A DNA stretch of 64,000 nt, taken from Paenibacillus polymyxa (GTDB taxonomy: Bacteria > Bacillota > Bacilli > Paenibacillales > Paenibacillaceae). The stretch's first letter is position 1. Every line of letters starts with the position of its first letter. A model generated the notes under the pieces. That model worked only from the letters and a program-made list of their open reading frames with translations, was not told the origin of the DNA and ran no database searches. Below are positions 35,814 through 44,725 of this stretch, piece after piece. A program made the position numbers and the translations under genes. Location of the stretch: assembly GCF_015710975.1 (NCBI RefSeq), contig NZ_CP049783.1, forward strand, positions 2,291,501 to 2,355,500, in the 5' to 3' direction.

Positions 35814-36575
35814 ATGGTGGTGGAGGTGACTGGAATTATTGTGGCGGGTGGACGCTCTAGCAGAATGGGACAGGACAAAGCACTGCTCAAGTTCGGAGGA
35901 GTTACGGTACTGGAGAGGATAGTTGCTGAGCTAGAGAAAGTCGCGGGAAGAGTTATTGTAGTGACTCGGGATTCACAACAGTATAGGGCACTTGGGCTGG
36001 AAACAACGGAAGATCTATATCCAGGCTTGGGTCCTTTGAGCGGTATCCATGCAGGACTTTCTGCTTCCAAAACAGAATGGGGGGTCGTAGTAGCCTGCGA
36101 TATGCCTCTTGTGCAACAAGAGATATTCCATGCTTTACTTGCACACGCAACAAACTGGGAAGCTGCGCAAGAGATAGCTAATGAAAAAAGGAAGCAACAG
36201 GTCCAAAGAGAGCAAAAAACATTTTGTGGAAAAGGCTTATTGCCTCAGTCAACACAACTAGAATTACAGGCGATAATTGCATCTGTGGATGGACGTATAC
36301 ATCCGTTGCTGGGGCTATATCATCGAAGTGTGCTGCCTTCTGCTGAGCAATGCCTACGGAGTGGCCGGCTTCGTCTGATCGACTGGCTGAACTCCTTGAA
36401 TGTTCGTTATGAGAAAGCTGGCGAATGGCCGGGAGCGAGCTTAGACATGTGGAAGCAAGCTGTGTTTAACATGAACTATCCACAGGATTACCAGCTTATC
36501 GCGAAACAATTGGAGGGTATACAACACGTACCGTCCATGCAAAAAACAGAGAATAGAGAAAACCTAGAAAAATAA
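35814..36575 (+). CDS. mobA: Molybdenum cofactor guanylyltransferase
   Basis: A 253-residue enzyme attaching GMP to molybdopterin to form MGD. GTP-binding motif IIVAGGRSSRMGQDKALL at residues 8-25, then GLGPLSGIHAGL, VVVACDMPLV and a C-terminal DGRIHPLLGLYH. About 40 Lys/Gln-rich residues (about 115-155) interrupt the fold compared with the 200-residue norm. It could supply the cofactor of the molybdopterin oxidoreductase at 20.8 kb. AAAGGAGGTGCG precedes the ATG closely; the GTG at 35820 is an alternative start. Confidence 0.9.
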   Translation: MVVEVTGIIVAGGRSSRMGQDKALLKFGGVTVLERIVAELEKVAGRVIVVTRDSQQYRALGLETTEDLYPGLGPLSGIHAGLSASKTEWGVVVACDMPLVQQEIFHALLAHATNWEAAQEIANEKRKQQVQREQKTFCGKGLLPQSTQLELQAIIASVDGRIHPLLGLYHRSVLPSAEQCLRSGRLRLIDWLNSLNVRYEKAGEWPGASLDMWKQAVFNMNYPQDYQLIAKQLEGIQHVPSMQKTENRENLEK

Positions 36576-36665
36576 GGAATTCAGAACAATGCTTTCACCT
36601 AAGGATAGAAGAAATAGTGGAAGATGAGTGAAAAGATATATCATGTTTTAGGGGGAGTACATAAC

Positions 36666-37280
36666 ATGCTGGAAGCTATTATTCATGCCGTTTTATTGGC
36701 ATTGGGATTGATTTTGCCTTTAGGGGTACAAAATGTATTTGTGTTTAATCAGGGGGCGTCCCAGTCGCGGTTTCGCAATACCTTGCCTGCGGTCATTACA
36801 GCGGGTATCTGTGACACCATTCTGATCACGCTTGCCGTTGGGGGTGTATCCCTTGTTTTGCAGCAATTTCTATGGCTCACGAATGTGCTTTATGCGGCGG
36901 GCTGTTTGTTTTTGCTGTATATGGCTTGGACTCTTTGGAGGTCCAAGGCTGCTTCCTCGGGAGAAAGCCAGCCGATGCTGCCGAAACGCCAGATGATTTT
37001 TGCTGCCTCGGTATCGCTACTGAATCCACATGCCATACTTGACACGGTTGGTGTAATTGGAACCAGCTCCCTTCAATATAACGGCGGGGAACGTTGGGCC
37101 TTCGGTCTGGCTGCCGTGTCAGTATCGTGGATATGGTTTGTGGGTCTGGCAACGGCGGGCCGGCTTGTAGGACGTATGGATTCAGAAGGAAAGTTTGGTA
37201 CTATGCTCAACAAAATATCGGCACTGATTATTTTGGGTCTGGCCATTTATATGGCGATAACTTTTATGACTAGTATGTGA
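36666..37280 (+). CDS. LysE/ArgO-type amino acid exporter
   Basis: A 204-residue membrane protein with six hydrophobic helices. Family marks: LILPLGVQNVFVFNQG near the N-terminus, the TAGICDTILITLAVGG helix and SLLNPHAILDTVGVIG in the second half. LysE proteins export lysine, arginine or related amino acids; the substrate is not known. The start is the ATG at 36666, after AGGGGGAGT; the longer frame from 36624 has no site. It lies 90 bp after mobA. Confidence 0.9.
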   Translation: MLEAIIHAVLLALGLILPLGVQNVFVFNQGASQSRFRNTLPAVITAGICDTILITLAVGGVSLVLQQFLWLTNVLYAAGCLFLLYMAWTLWRSKAASSGESQPMLPKRQMIFAASVSLLNPHAILDTVGVIGTSSLQYNGGERWAFGLAAVSVSWIWFVGLATAGRLVGRMDSEGKFGTMLNKISALIILGLAIYMAITFMTSM

Positions 37281-37291
37281 ACCAAGCCTTG

Positions 37292-37756
37292 TTAGAAGAA
37301 AAATTTCAATAAAGCGAATACACCGCTCAAAGCAAAGGGGACACCGATCAAAAACAACATAAAGGCCAGACAGCCTGCACCATTTACACCGCCAGCAATT
37401 CGGGCGTCCCGAGGGTTGGCCGGATTGTATAGTACCTTAATCTTGCTGCCAACCCGGTTGAGGCTGAGATTGGTACTATAAGGATTCCAGAATTCCACGA
37501 CTTCACCTGAAGCGGTATAGAAGCGTACCTTTAATCGGCGGGTGTAGCTGGTATCTACCGGATCATCACGGTCAAAGGGAACGACATCTATGTCTACTTC
37601 GATATGCGCGTCAACGATTTGCCCTTTGGTACGGACCCAGTGGCGTTTACGATAACGGTGGCGACGGATCGTTCTGAATCCGAAATAGATGAGCAGCAGA
37701 CCGATCAAGCTGAACAACGGCATGAGCAGATCGGAGCTAAAATGAAACCAGTACAC
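37292..37756 (-). CDS. DUF3592 family membrane protein
   Basis: A 154-residue protein with an N-terminal helix (residues 10-28), an extracytoplasmic or cytosolic beta domain and a C-terminal hydrophobic hairpin (GCLAFMLFLIGVPFALSGVF). The RLKVRFYTASGEVVEF and VLYNPANPRDARI segments are typical of DUF3592. Function unknown. It converges with the LysE gene, 12 bp apart, without a visible terminator between them. Confidence 0.8.
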   Translation of the reverse strand: MYWFHFSSDLLMPLFSLIGLLLIYFGFRTIRRHRYRKRHWVRTKGQIVDAHIEVDIDVVPFDRDDPVDTSYTRRLKVRFYTASGEVVEFWNPYSTNLSLNRVGSKIKVLYNPANPRDARIAGGVNGAGCLAFMLFLIGVPFALSGVFALLKFFF

Positions 37757-37875
37757 ATTGAAGTCAATTGAAATGATAATCTACTCCTTTAAACAAGCGA
37801 TAAACAATATATCGGAAATACTTAGGAATAGTTTAATTTTTCCATAGAGAATAAGGTGGAGATGAATGGAGTATA

Positions 37876-37913
37876 AAAAAAGATCCGCTTCCCCGGGAAG
37901 TGGATCTTTTTAA
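37876..37913. terminator. Terminator between DUF3592 and VOC genes
   Basis: AAAAAGATCCGCTTCC, CCGG-type loop, GGAAGTGGATCTTTTT. It ends the minus-strand VOC gene; A and T tracts are on both sides. Confidence 0.8.
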
Positions 37914-37925
37914 TAGCTGTGCGGA

Positions 37926-38387
37926 CTACTTCTTGCTCGATTGGGACATGTCAAAATCAACATCCTCGATAAATTCGATAACCTCACCATTAGGGCTGTG
38001 GACTAATGCATTGGTGACTACTAAAGGAGGTTCGCCAAGTGTAAGCTGATTGGGTTCGACAAAGGTTCTTGCTCCGTGGACAAGGGCTTTTTGGTATATT
38101 TCATCCACATTGTCTACGTAAAATGCGAGGTGTAATAAAGCCCCATGAGCAATATCCTCCTCGGATGCAGCCTTTTTCCCTTGGGCAGGAATGACGGCAT
38201 CGTTATCAAAGATTTCGAGACAGGTTCTTTGGTCAGGTGAAATCAGCATGGAAACTTCTTGAATCCGAAAGGATGGAAGACTCCAGTGATGTCCTCTTTT
38301 AAATCCCAGTACTTCGGTATAAAATGCAATGGTTGCTTGATGATCACGGGCTTGGATGGCCACATGAGCTAGTCCCTTCACACTCAT
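37926..38387 (-). CDS. VOC (glyoxalase/dioxygenase) family protein
   Basis: A 153-residue metal-dependent fold with two beta-alpha-beta modules. The first has LAHVAIQARDHQATIAFYTEVLGF (metal ligand His) and CLEIFD (Glu). The second has LLHLAFYVDNVDEIYQKAL (His) and SPNGEVIEFIED (Glu). The His-Glu-His-Glu set is complete. The reaction is unknown. GGAGGATC precedes the ATG. It is divergent from the Lrp-type regulator across 158 bp, which may control it. Confidence 0.88.
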   Translation of the reverse strand: MSVKGLAHVAIQARDHQATIAFYTEVLGFKRGHHWSLPSFRIQEVSMLISPDQRTCLEIFDNDAVIPAQGKKAASEEDIAHGALLHLAFYVDNVDEIYQKALVHGARTFVEPNQLTLGEPPLVVTNALVHSPNGEVIEFIEDVDFDMSQSSKK

Positions 38388-38545
38388 TTCAGATCCTCCT
38401 TATATGTAAGTAAACCTTATTATATGAATAATTATGTGCTACATATATATTTAAAATAAGTTTTTTATACTATATTGGTTATGAAACCGAAGATATTTTA
38501 GATGAAAAACGTTACTTTTTAAATCCAAATCAGGAGGTACTTGAT

Positions 38546-38980
38546 ATGCAGCATCACATAGACGAGATAGACTACAAAATCATGAAATTGTTACAGCATG
38601 ATGCGCGAATAACGATTTCCCAAATCAGCAAAGAAATTTCGATGTCACAACCGTCCGTTAAAGAAAGAATGACCAAGCTTGAAGAACGAGGGATTATTTC
38701 TGGATATAATGCTGTATTTAATTTACGGGAACTGGATCGGGGGACAACTACGTTTATTCTGATAAAGACAGAACATTGCCAAGAGCTGATTGATTTTTGT
38801 AAGGAGGCGAAGGAGGTTACCGATTTGTTTCGCATCAGCGGGGAATTTAATTATCTCATTAAGGTACAAAGCGCGTCTGTAGAGGAAATTGCAGAGTTTC
38901 AGGATTCACTAGTCAAGCTGGGGCCTTCCAAATCGCATATTTGTATGAAAAATATACTGGAAAACAGGGTTTTGTTGTAA
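38546..38980 (+). CDS. Lrp/AsnC family transcriptional regulator
   Basis: A 144-residue regulator. The N-terminal winged helix (DYKIMKLLQHDARITISQISKE, with recognition helix QPSVKERMTKLEERGII) is followed by the RAM ligand-binding domain (VTDLFRISGEFNYLIKVQSAS). These proteins usually sense amino acids. It may regulate the divergent VOC gene or the LysE exporter 1.3 kb away. CAGGAGG precedes the ATG. Confidence 0.92.
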   Translation: MQHHIDEIDYKIMKLLQHDARITISQISKEISMSQPSVKERMTKLEERGIISGYNAVFNLRELDRGTTTFILIKTEHCQELIDFCKEAKEVTDLFRISGEFNYLIKVQSASVEEIAEFQDSLVKLGPSKSHICMKNILENRVLL

Positions 38981-39066
38981 GTCATCCGGCAACGCATATT
39001 TGGAACATAAATCATTCAGAAAGCTGTTATTCGTAACATTAAATTAAGCGAATGATTGGATGAAAT

Positions 39067-39100
39067 AAAAAAAGTGACGCTGAATTACACCAGCGTCACC
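39067..39100 (-). terminator. Terminator overlapping the end of the pfkB gene
   Basis: On the minus strand GGTGACGCTG, a loop that contains the stop codon, then CAGCGTCAC and TTTTTTT. The stem begins inside the last codons of the gene. Confidence 0.8.
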
Positions 39101-40017
39101 GTAATTCCTTGCTTCAGACGTTCCACGTCCTGAAGCTCGATCTTGCCGGCCATGGCGTGCAGAGCAGCCGCCGTGCCGCAGGCCGCTCCCTGCCGTAGCA
39201 TGGCAGGGAGCTCCAGCCCCGCCACCGCGCCGCTAACTAGCCCGGCGACCATGGCGTCACCGCTGCCGAGCGCGCTGACAATGTCCGCGTCCGGCAGGCT
39301 TACGCGGTAGCGTGCATCGCGCGTTACCGCTAGTGCCCCGCGTGCGCCGAGAGAGATGACGGCCAGCTGCGCTCCGGCTTCCAGCAGCTGTAATGCCGCC
39401 GCTTCAGCGGCATCTGGGCGCGTGGCGTCGATCCCCGCGAAGCGGGCGGCCTCGTCCTCGTTAGGCTTCACGAGGTCGGGCTTCCCGCGCAGCCCCAAGC
39501 GCAGCGCCTCGCCGCTCGCGTCCAGCGCCACGCGCGCGCCGCGTTCCTTTGCCAGCGTGCACAGCTCGGCGTACAGATCGGGCGGGCAGCCGGGTGGCAG
39601 GCTGCCAGAGAGAACGACCCAAGCCGAATCCTCGGCAAGGGTCGCGATTTTGCGCCGCAGCGCGGCTAGTTCAAGCGGCCCAACGGTCGGGCCGCTCTCA
39701 ATCAGCTCGGTCTGCGTGCGAGTAGCCGGGTCGAGCACGGTTATGGCGAGACGGGTTTCCCCGTATGCCGTTTCGATGAAATCGGCGCTTACGCCCTCCG
39801 TGCTCAACCCGTCGATGAGCAGCCGTCCGGTATGTCCAGCTACAAATCCGGTCGCCCGTACAGGCTGACCTAGCGTGCGAATGACACGAGCTGCATTCAC
39901 GCCCTTGCCGCCTGGTACCGTTAAGCCCCCTTCAATGCGGTGGACGGCATTCAGTCCAAAGCCTGCAACCGTGTAGATTTTATCCACTGCTGCGTTAAGC
40001 GTTACAGTGGTAATCAC
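39085..40017 (-). CDS. PfkB-family 1-phosphofructokinase / tagatose-6-phosphate kinase
   Basis: A 310-residue sugar-phosphate kinase. FruK/LacC marks: TVTLNAAVDKIYTV at the start, VPGGKGVNAARVIRTLG, WVVLSGSLPPGCPPDLYAEL, KPNEDEAARF, and the catalytic SALGSGDAMVAGL with the Asp base. It phosphorylates a hexose phosphate with ATP; fructose-1-phosphate is likeliest but no fructose PTS is nearby. The GTG start follows AAAGGAGTG. It is the last gene of a tetR-ykkC-ykkD-pfkB operon (14-bp gap). Its middle is very GC-rich compared with both neighbours. Confidence 0.88.
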   Translation of the reverse strand: MITTVTLNAAVDKIYTVAGFGLNAVHRIEGGLTVPGGKGVNAARVIRTLGQPVRATGFVAGHTGRLLIDGLSTEGVSADFIETAYGETRLAITVLDPATRTQTELIESGPTVGPLELAALRRKIATLAEDSAWVVLSGSLPPGCPPDLYAELCTLAKERGARVALDASGEALRLGLRGKPDLVKPNEDEAARFAGIDATRPDAAEAAALQLLEAGAQLAVISLGARGALAVTRDARYRVSLPDADIVSALGSGDAMVAGLVSGAVAGLELPAMLRQGAACGTAAALHAMAGKIELQDVERLKQGITVTLV

Positions 40018-40031
40018 AAGGCATCACTCCT

Positions 40032-40346
40032 TTAAGAAATCAGCTTTAAGCCCAATGCTGCGGCAAGAATCATGGCGATGAATAAAACACGCAGTACGCT
40101 TTTTTGCTCACCATACAAGAACATGCCTGTAATCGTACTGCCGACGGTTCCAATGCCTGTCCATACGGCATAAGAAGTTCCCATCGGCAAACTTTTCATG
40201 GCGAAGCTGAGCAGAGAGAAGCTAAGAATAAAGGATAAAATCATAAGTGCTAAAGCCTTCCACCCTTTACCGACCGTAACTCCCTTCATGCCGATGACTC
40301 CAAGCACTTCCGAGCAGCCCGCGATAACCAATGCAATCCAAGCCAT
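40032..40346 (-). CDS. ykkD: SMR transporter subunit, YkkD/GdnD-like
   Basis: A 104-residue four-helix small multidrug resistance protein. It keeps the family Glu in AGCSEVLGVIGMKG, and the PMGTSYAVWTGIGTVG motif of helix 3. The wording closely follows B. subtilis YkkD. YkkC and YkkD form a heterodimer that exports guanidinium (established for the Gdx subtype). The start overlaps the ykkC stop by one base (TAATG). Confidence 0.88.
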   Translation of the reverse strand: MAWIALVIAGCSEVLGVIGMKGVTVGKGWKALALMILSFILSFSLLSFAMKSLPMGTSYAVWTGIGTVGSTITGMFLYGEQKSVLRVLFIAMILAAALGLKLIS

Positions 40347-40687
40347 TATGCACCACTCCCTTCCTGAGCATCACGATCGGTAACTAACTTCAAGCCGATC
40401 ACACCTGCTAGCAAAAGGGCGATTAGCAGCGTTTTGGACCATTGAAACGGTTCCCCGAAAAGCAGCATTTCGCCTACGACGGTTCCCCCTGTCCCCAGTC
40501 CGGTAAATACAGCATACACCGTGCCTACAGGCAGACGCTTTGCAGCCTTCATGATTAAATAAAAGCTGGCCACCACAGCCAGCACAGTTACAGCCCAGGT
40601 GAGTACAGAATCTGCATGCTTCAAGCCTGATACCCATACGACCTCAATCAGGCCTCCAACAAAAACGTAAATCCAACTGCGATTCAT
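40346..40687 (-). CDS. ykkC: SMR transporter subunit, YkkC/GdnC-like
   Basis: A 113-residue four-helix SMR protein with [16 protein letters not shown] (membrane Glu, helix 1) and [19 protein letters not shown], nearly the wording of B. subtilis YkkC. It pairs with the following ykkD gene. AGGAGAAATT precedes the ATG. In B. subtilis this pair is controlled by the guanidine-I riboswitch; no such structure was seen here, and a TetR gene lies upstream instead. Confidence 0.88.
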   Translation of the reverse strand: MNRSWIYVFVGGLIEVVWVSGLKHADSVLTWAVTVLAVVASFYLIMKAAKRLPVGTVYAVFTGLGTGGTVVGEMLLFGEPFQWSKTLLIALLLAGVIGLKLVTDRDAQEGSGA

Positions 40688-40732
40688 GATGAATTTCTCC
40701 TCAATTCAGTATAATTTTCAATTACGACTGCT

Positions 40733-41335
40733 TCACCCTTCATGAGATGAAGTTAACGTAATCCCACGCCAAAAAATAGGCCATGCAGCGTTCAGCCTTC
40801 GGTGGTAGTTGGTGCTTCCACTGTACAGTAGCTCTACCATGATTCCATCCACCAGTGTCATGTAGGCTAAAGCCACATCTGCTGGTTCCATATGCCCAAA
40901 GAGTTCCCGATCCCGTACATTTCGGAGGCGACGAGTTAATTTTCGCTCCATTTGTTCCAGAAAAGGATTCACAATATTCAGTACCTCGTTATATAAAGAT
41001 ACAGGCGGAAAGAAGGAAAAGCGGAGCATAAACTTGGCTGAGTTGTTGCCCTCATATTCCTGTTCCATCCAGAACAGGAAATCATGCAGTGTGTGTTCCA
41101 GCGACTGTTCTTTGCGTTCCGTAAAGTATTCGAAAATACGTAAATTCTGCTCTTGAAACGCATAACGTGCCACCTGCAAAAACAGATCCTCCTTGCCCTG
41201 AAAATGCGCATATATAGACGGTTTTCGGATTCCAACCTCGGCGGCAATACTGCTCAAGGATGCTCCCTCATACCCATTGGCGGCAAATTGGAAAAGAGCG
41301 GCCTTTCGAATCTCTTCCATTCCCATTATCATCAC
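40733..41335 (-). CDS. TetR/AcrR family repressor
   Basis: A 200-residue regulator. The N-terminal HTH (RKAALFQFAANGYEGASLSSIAAEVGIRKPSIYAHFQGKEDLF, read as helices 1-4 over residues 8-52) is canonical. The ligand domain is divergent. It is first in the operon with the SMR pair 45 bp downstream, so it probably represses the exporter and itself. ATG codons at 41335, 41329 and 41323 all follow GTTAGGTAGGTG; 41329 has the best spacing. Confidence 0.92.
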   Translation of the reverse strand: MMIMGMEEIRKAALFQFAANGYEGASLSSIAAEVGIRKPSIYAHFQGKEDLFLQVARYAFQEQNLRIFEYFTERKEQSLEHTLHDFLFWMEQEYEGNNSAKFMLRFSFFPPVSLYNEVLNIVNPFLEQMERKLTRRLRNVRDRELFGHMEPADVALAYMTLVDGIMVELLYSGSTNYHRRLNAAWPIFWRGITLTSSHEG

Positions 41336-41339
41336 CTAC

Positions 41340-41385
41340 CTAACGTTCGTTAGTTTATTTTCACATGAAAAAAAGTAAGTGTCAA
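41340..41385 (-). promoter_or_regulatory. Promoter and palindromic operator of the tetR-ykkCD operon
   Basis: On the minus strand TTGACA (41385-41380), 17-base spacer, GAAAAT (41362-41357). The palindrome CTAACGAACGTTAG (41353-41340) covers the expected start of transcription, directly before the tetR ribosome site. Confidence 0.65.
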
Positions 41386-41522
41386 CCCATCAACATTTCG
41401 TAATGTACTTTGGATTTTTTTATTCAACATTTAAATAAAAAAGTGGGAAGAAATAAGGGGCTCATGTACAATATAATGAGGAATACCTGTTTAAATGCAG
41501 TCCATTGGAAGTGAGGTTAGTT

Positions 41523-43034
41523 ATGAGGCGAAGCTTACTGGCCGTATTGATCGCGGCTATGGTGTTTATTATTTATTATTTTGGCTTGTTTAATTACATC
41601 GGTAAAAATGAAGGAACTGTCATCAGTATTTTCTCCACGCTGACGGTTATTTCCATAAGTCTGATTATTTTTACGGAGAATCGTAATCCTTCCACCACCA
41701 TGTCATGGATTTTGCTGCTGGCGTTGCTGCCAGTCGTTGGACTTCCTCTTTATTTTTTGTTTGGGCAAAATGTATTCAAGCGCCGTAAGTATGACAAAAA
41801 GGCATTGCGTGACCAACAGGCTTATGAGCGTATCGAAAAGGATGCTTTGCGGGTCAAACGAGATTTGACCTGCTTTACAGATGAGCAGCAGCAGTTGATG
41901 CGTCTGGCCCGGAGATTGGCCCGCTCCCCGATTTATTTTGCGACAGAAACCCAGATTCTGAATAATGGAGATGAAACCTTCTCCACGCTGCTCGAAGAAC
42001 TGCGCAAGGCGCAGCATCATATCCATATGGAATATTACATTTTCCGCTCGGATGATATCGGTACCAGCATTCAGAAAATTTTGATCGAGAAGGCCAAAGC
42101 GGGTGTTAAGGTTCGGTTTATGTACGATGCAGTCGGTAGTATTCAGTTATCGAAGGCATTTTTGAAGGAAATGAAAGATGCAGGAGTAGAGGTTGTTGCA
42201 TACGGAGGCGCTCGGATTTTGTTCTTCTCCAGTCGGGTAAACTACCGTAATCACCGTAAAATTGTAGTTATCGACGGTAATATTGGATTAATCGGTGGCC
42301 TAAATGTGGGAGATGAGTATCTCAGCCGCAACAAAGCCTACGGCTTTTGGCGTGACACGCATATGATTGTGAAGGGCGAAGCTGTGCGGACGTTGCAACT
42401 TATATTTTTACAGGATTGGCTTCATATGACGGGTGAATCGGTACTGGATAGCGAATATCTGTCTCCCGATATTGAACCGATCACGGATGGCGGCGTACAG
42501 ATTATTGCCAGCGGACCAGACAATGAGCGGAGAGTGCTTAAAAATCTATTCTTCTCCATGATCACATCCGCTCGAAAATCCGTCTGGATTGCCACTCCTT
42601 ATTTTATCCCGGATGAAGATATCCTGACTGCTTTGCGGATGGCTGCTCTATCCGGGTTGGATGTGCGTATTCTGTTCCCCGCGAAACCGGATAAATGGCT
42701 GCCTTTTCTCGCATCCCATTCGTACTTCCAATCGTTGCTAGAGGTGGGAGTCAAGGTATATGAATATGAAAAAGGGTTCCTTCACTCCAAGCTTCTCATT
42801 ATTGACGGGGAAGTTGCGACTATTGGGACAGCCAATATGGATATGCGCAGCTTCCATTTGAATTTTGAAGTGAACGCTCTGTTGATTCAAACACACAGTG
42901 TCCAGCAGATGGTGAACGACTATGAGCGAGATTTGCACAATGCCAGCTTGATCGTACGTGAGGAATTCATGAAAAAGCGTCTGTTCAAACGTTTGATGGA
43001 ATCGCTCGCTCGGCTGCTTTCACCACTGCTGTAA
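41523..43034 (+). CDS. cls: Cardiolipin synthase (phospholipase D type)
   Basis: A 503-residue membrane enzyme joining two phosphatidylglycerols to cardiolipin. Two N-terminal helices and the PLDc_N segment (STTMSWILLLALLPVVGLP) anchor it. Two intact HKD motifs follow: HRKIVVID with GGLN (about residue 240) and HSKLLIID with GTANMD (about residue 425). The ATG at 41523 follows GAAGTGAGG; a TTG 18 bases upstream has no site. It converges with a PLD-like gene. Confidence 0.94.
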   Translation: MRRSLLAVLIAAMVFIIYYFGLFNYIGKNEGTVISIFSTLTVISISLIIFTENRNPSTTMSWILLLALLPVVGLPLYFLFGQNVFKRRKYDKKALRDQQAYERIEKDALRVKRDLTCFTDEQQQLMRLARRLARSPIYFATETQILNNGDETFSTLLEELRKAQHHIHMEYYIFRSDDIGTSIQKILIEKAKAGVKVRFMYDAVGSIQLSKAFLKEMKDAGVEVVAYGGARILFFSSRVNYRNHRKIVVIDGNIGLIGGLNVGDEYLSRNKAYGFWRDTHMIVKGEAVRTLQLIFLQDWLHMTGESVLDSEYLSPDIEPITDGGVQIIASGPDNERRVLKNLFFSMITSARKSVWIATPYFIPDEDILTALRMAALSGLDVRILFPAKPDKWLPFLASHSYFQSLLEVGVKVYEYEKGFLHSKLLIIDGEVATIGTANMDMRSFHLNFEVNALLIQTHSVQQMVNDYERDLHNASLIVREEFMKKRLFKRLMESLARLLSPLL

Positions 43035-43076
43035 TGTACAAACGATGAGCTGTGGATATGGAAGCAGATCTTAGAG

Positions 43077-44573
43077 TCAAAATGTAGTAAAGCCCAAAAT
43101 ATCCTGGAGACGGTATACAATATCTTTCCAAAATGTTGAATGATCCTCGTAGGCCGCCAGCTCCAGGCTGTATTCAGCTCCCCGGTTATTCCACAGCTTA
43201 TCAAAATAGGCCGCCACCTGTCGGGTCAGCTTGCTGTCCGCCGGAGCGGCCACCCACAGTTCATTCTCCAGATTCAAATCATCCAAATTACGGGGGGTCA
43301 AATTGGTAGAGCCACCCCAAATCAAATGCTCTCCTTGTACCTTGGCAATATAAATCAGCTTCGTATGGAATTGCTCATGGGTAGTATGATACCAGCGAAT
43401 TTGAATGTTTCCATCCGATTTATCGGACAACTCTTGGGCAACCGGACGATTAGGTATGCCTATTTTTTCCTGCCCGAACGCGTTTTCATTGGGGTCCAGC
43501 AGCAATTGGATGTTTACGCCGCGTGCCGAGGCATCCAGCAGGCTATTCAATATTTTGCGATCAGCCAAATAAAACATGCCCATATGAATGCTGTCACCTT
43601 GCTTCGTCTGCTTAATGCCATTCAGAACGGAGGCATACACTTTGCCTTCCGTGAGATATTTGATCCGGTAGCTGTCCTTACCTGATGGGACTAGGGGCTC
43701 TGCTTGAGGTGTGTAGACAGGAAGTTGCCCTCCGCCCGAGAAGTCCAATACCGCCTGCTCTGTTTGTAAAATATCTCCGATGATCGGTCCCTTCACTTCT
43801 AGGGCAACATTGGAATGATAGGCACTTGCATCGTGAACATTACCTGTAGAAATGAGAGCAGTTTGCTCGTTGGCAACCAATTTTCGGTGATTGGCCTTGA
43901 CGTTTAACAGCTTTAAATAAGAGCGAGCCGTAACGTCAGGTCCGTCACTGGCCATCAGATTGGGAATCCAGCCTGTGCCTTGCTGCCCGAACCACTGGAA
44001 AAAGGTACGCCACACCGCTGAATAGATGGGCGTGGAGTCCCGCAATGGATCTACATCGGTCTGCACGACCTGAATTCCTACTTGCTTCATATTCTCCAAC
44101 AAAGGATTGGGAGCAGAATTATAATTGGTATTGACTTCATCTGTAATGAAAAAGATAGGCATCTCAGGATGGGCTTTCTTTTTGGCGATAAGATGCTGGG
44201 TCATTTGCGCGCTGACTTCGGGGAAGTGCTGCCCTTTATGTTTATAATCGTTGAACAGAAACAGGTCAATGACGATAAATTGCTGGGCTTCATCAATGAT
44301 TCCGAGCATACGATTCAAAATTTGTCCTTCATGTTGTACAGTGCTTCCATCCCCAGTAGGGTAGGTCAAATCCGTCCAAAAGTTTACCTCGTTCGTTGAA
44401 TACTCCTGACTCTCATAAGAGACGAACGGAGGTAATGGTTTATGGGTTTGATACAGCATAACGGCAATCAGCCACAGGATAAGGACCAAAATGGCGATTT
44501 TAAGAGCACGGCCCTTGTACATGAATTTTCTTTGGGATTCCGGCGCAGAATGCAGCGGATTTTGTTTAGTCAT
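43077..44573 (-). CDS. PLD-superfamily membrane protein with degenerate HKD motifs
   Basis: A 498-residue protein with one N-terminal helix (residues 24-42) and the two-lobed PLD layout. The first motif reads NHRKLVANE with STGN, so Glu stands where Asp is expected. The second reads HTKLIYIA with GGSTN, with Ala in that place. The His and Lys of both motifs remain. It may have low or changed phosphodiesterase activity. Many relatives are annotated only as phospholipase D-like. It converges with cardiolipin synthase 42 bp away. Confidence 0.8.
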   Translation of the reverse strand: MTKQNPLHSAPESQRKFMYKGRALKIAILVLILWLIAVMLYQTHKPLPPFVSYESQEYSTNEVNFWTDLTYPTGDGSTVQHEGQILNRMLGIIDEAQQFIVIDLFLFNDYKHKGQHFPEVSAQMTQHLIAKKKAHPEMPIFFITDEVNTNYNSAPNPLLENMKQVGIQVVQTDVDPLRDSTPIYSAVWRTFFQWFGQQGTGWIPNLMASDGPDVTARSYLKLLNVKANHRKLVANEQTALISTGNVHDASAYHSNVALEVKGPIIGDILQTEQAVLDFSGGGQLPVYTPQAEPLVPSGKDSYRIKYLTEGKVYASVLNGIKQTKQGDSIHMGMFYLADRKILNSLLDASARGVNIQLLLDPNENAFGQEKIGIPNRPVAQELSDKSDGNIQIRWYHTTHEQFHTKLIYIAKVQGEHLIWGGSTNLTPRNLDDLNLENELWVAAPADSKLTRQVAAYFDKLWNNRGAEYSLELAAYEDHSTFWKDIVYRLQDILGFTTF

Positions 44574-44725
44574 ACGACGATCAGCTCCTCCATTGAATGC
44601 TGCATTCCATTTTATCGTGACCGAACATGCAGATTATGATATAGATACTGTCTAATTATTACCGCAAGTCAACAGGATTGAAGCGGAATGCTGAACGGAA
44701 TGAATGAAGAACGTTTTATTAATTG

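Noticed and set aside
39356..39868. 170-codon plus-strand frame opposite pfkB
   Set aside because: Ser/Ala/Pro-rich antisense reading of a GC-rich gene; the minus strand has all the kinase motifs.
40688..41500. Guanidine-I (ykkC) riboswitch before the SMR pair
   Set aside because: I looked for its conserved marks and saw none; the space holds a tetR gene, its promoter and a palindrome.
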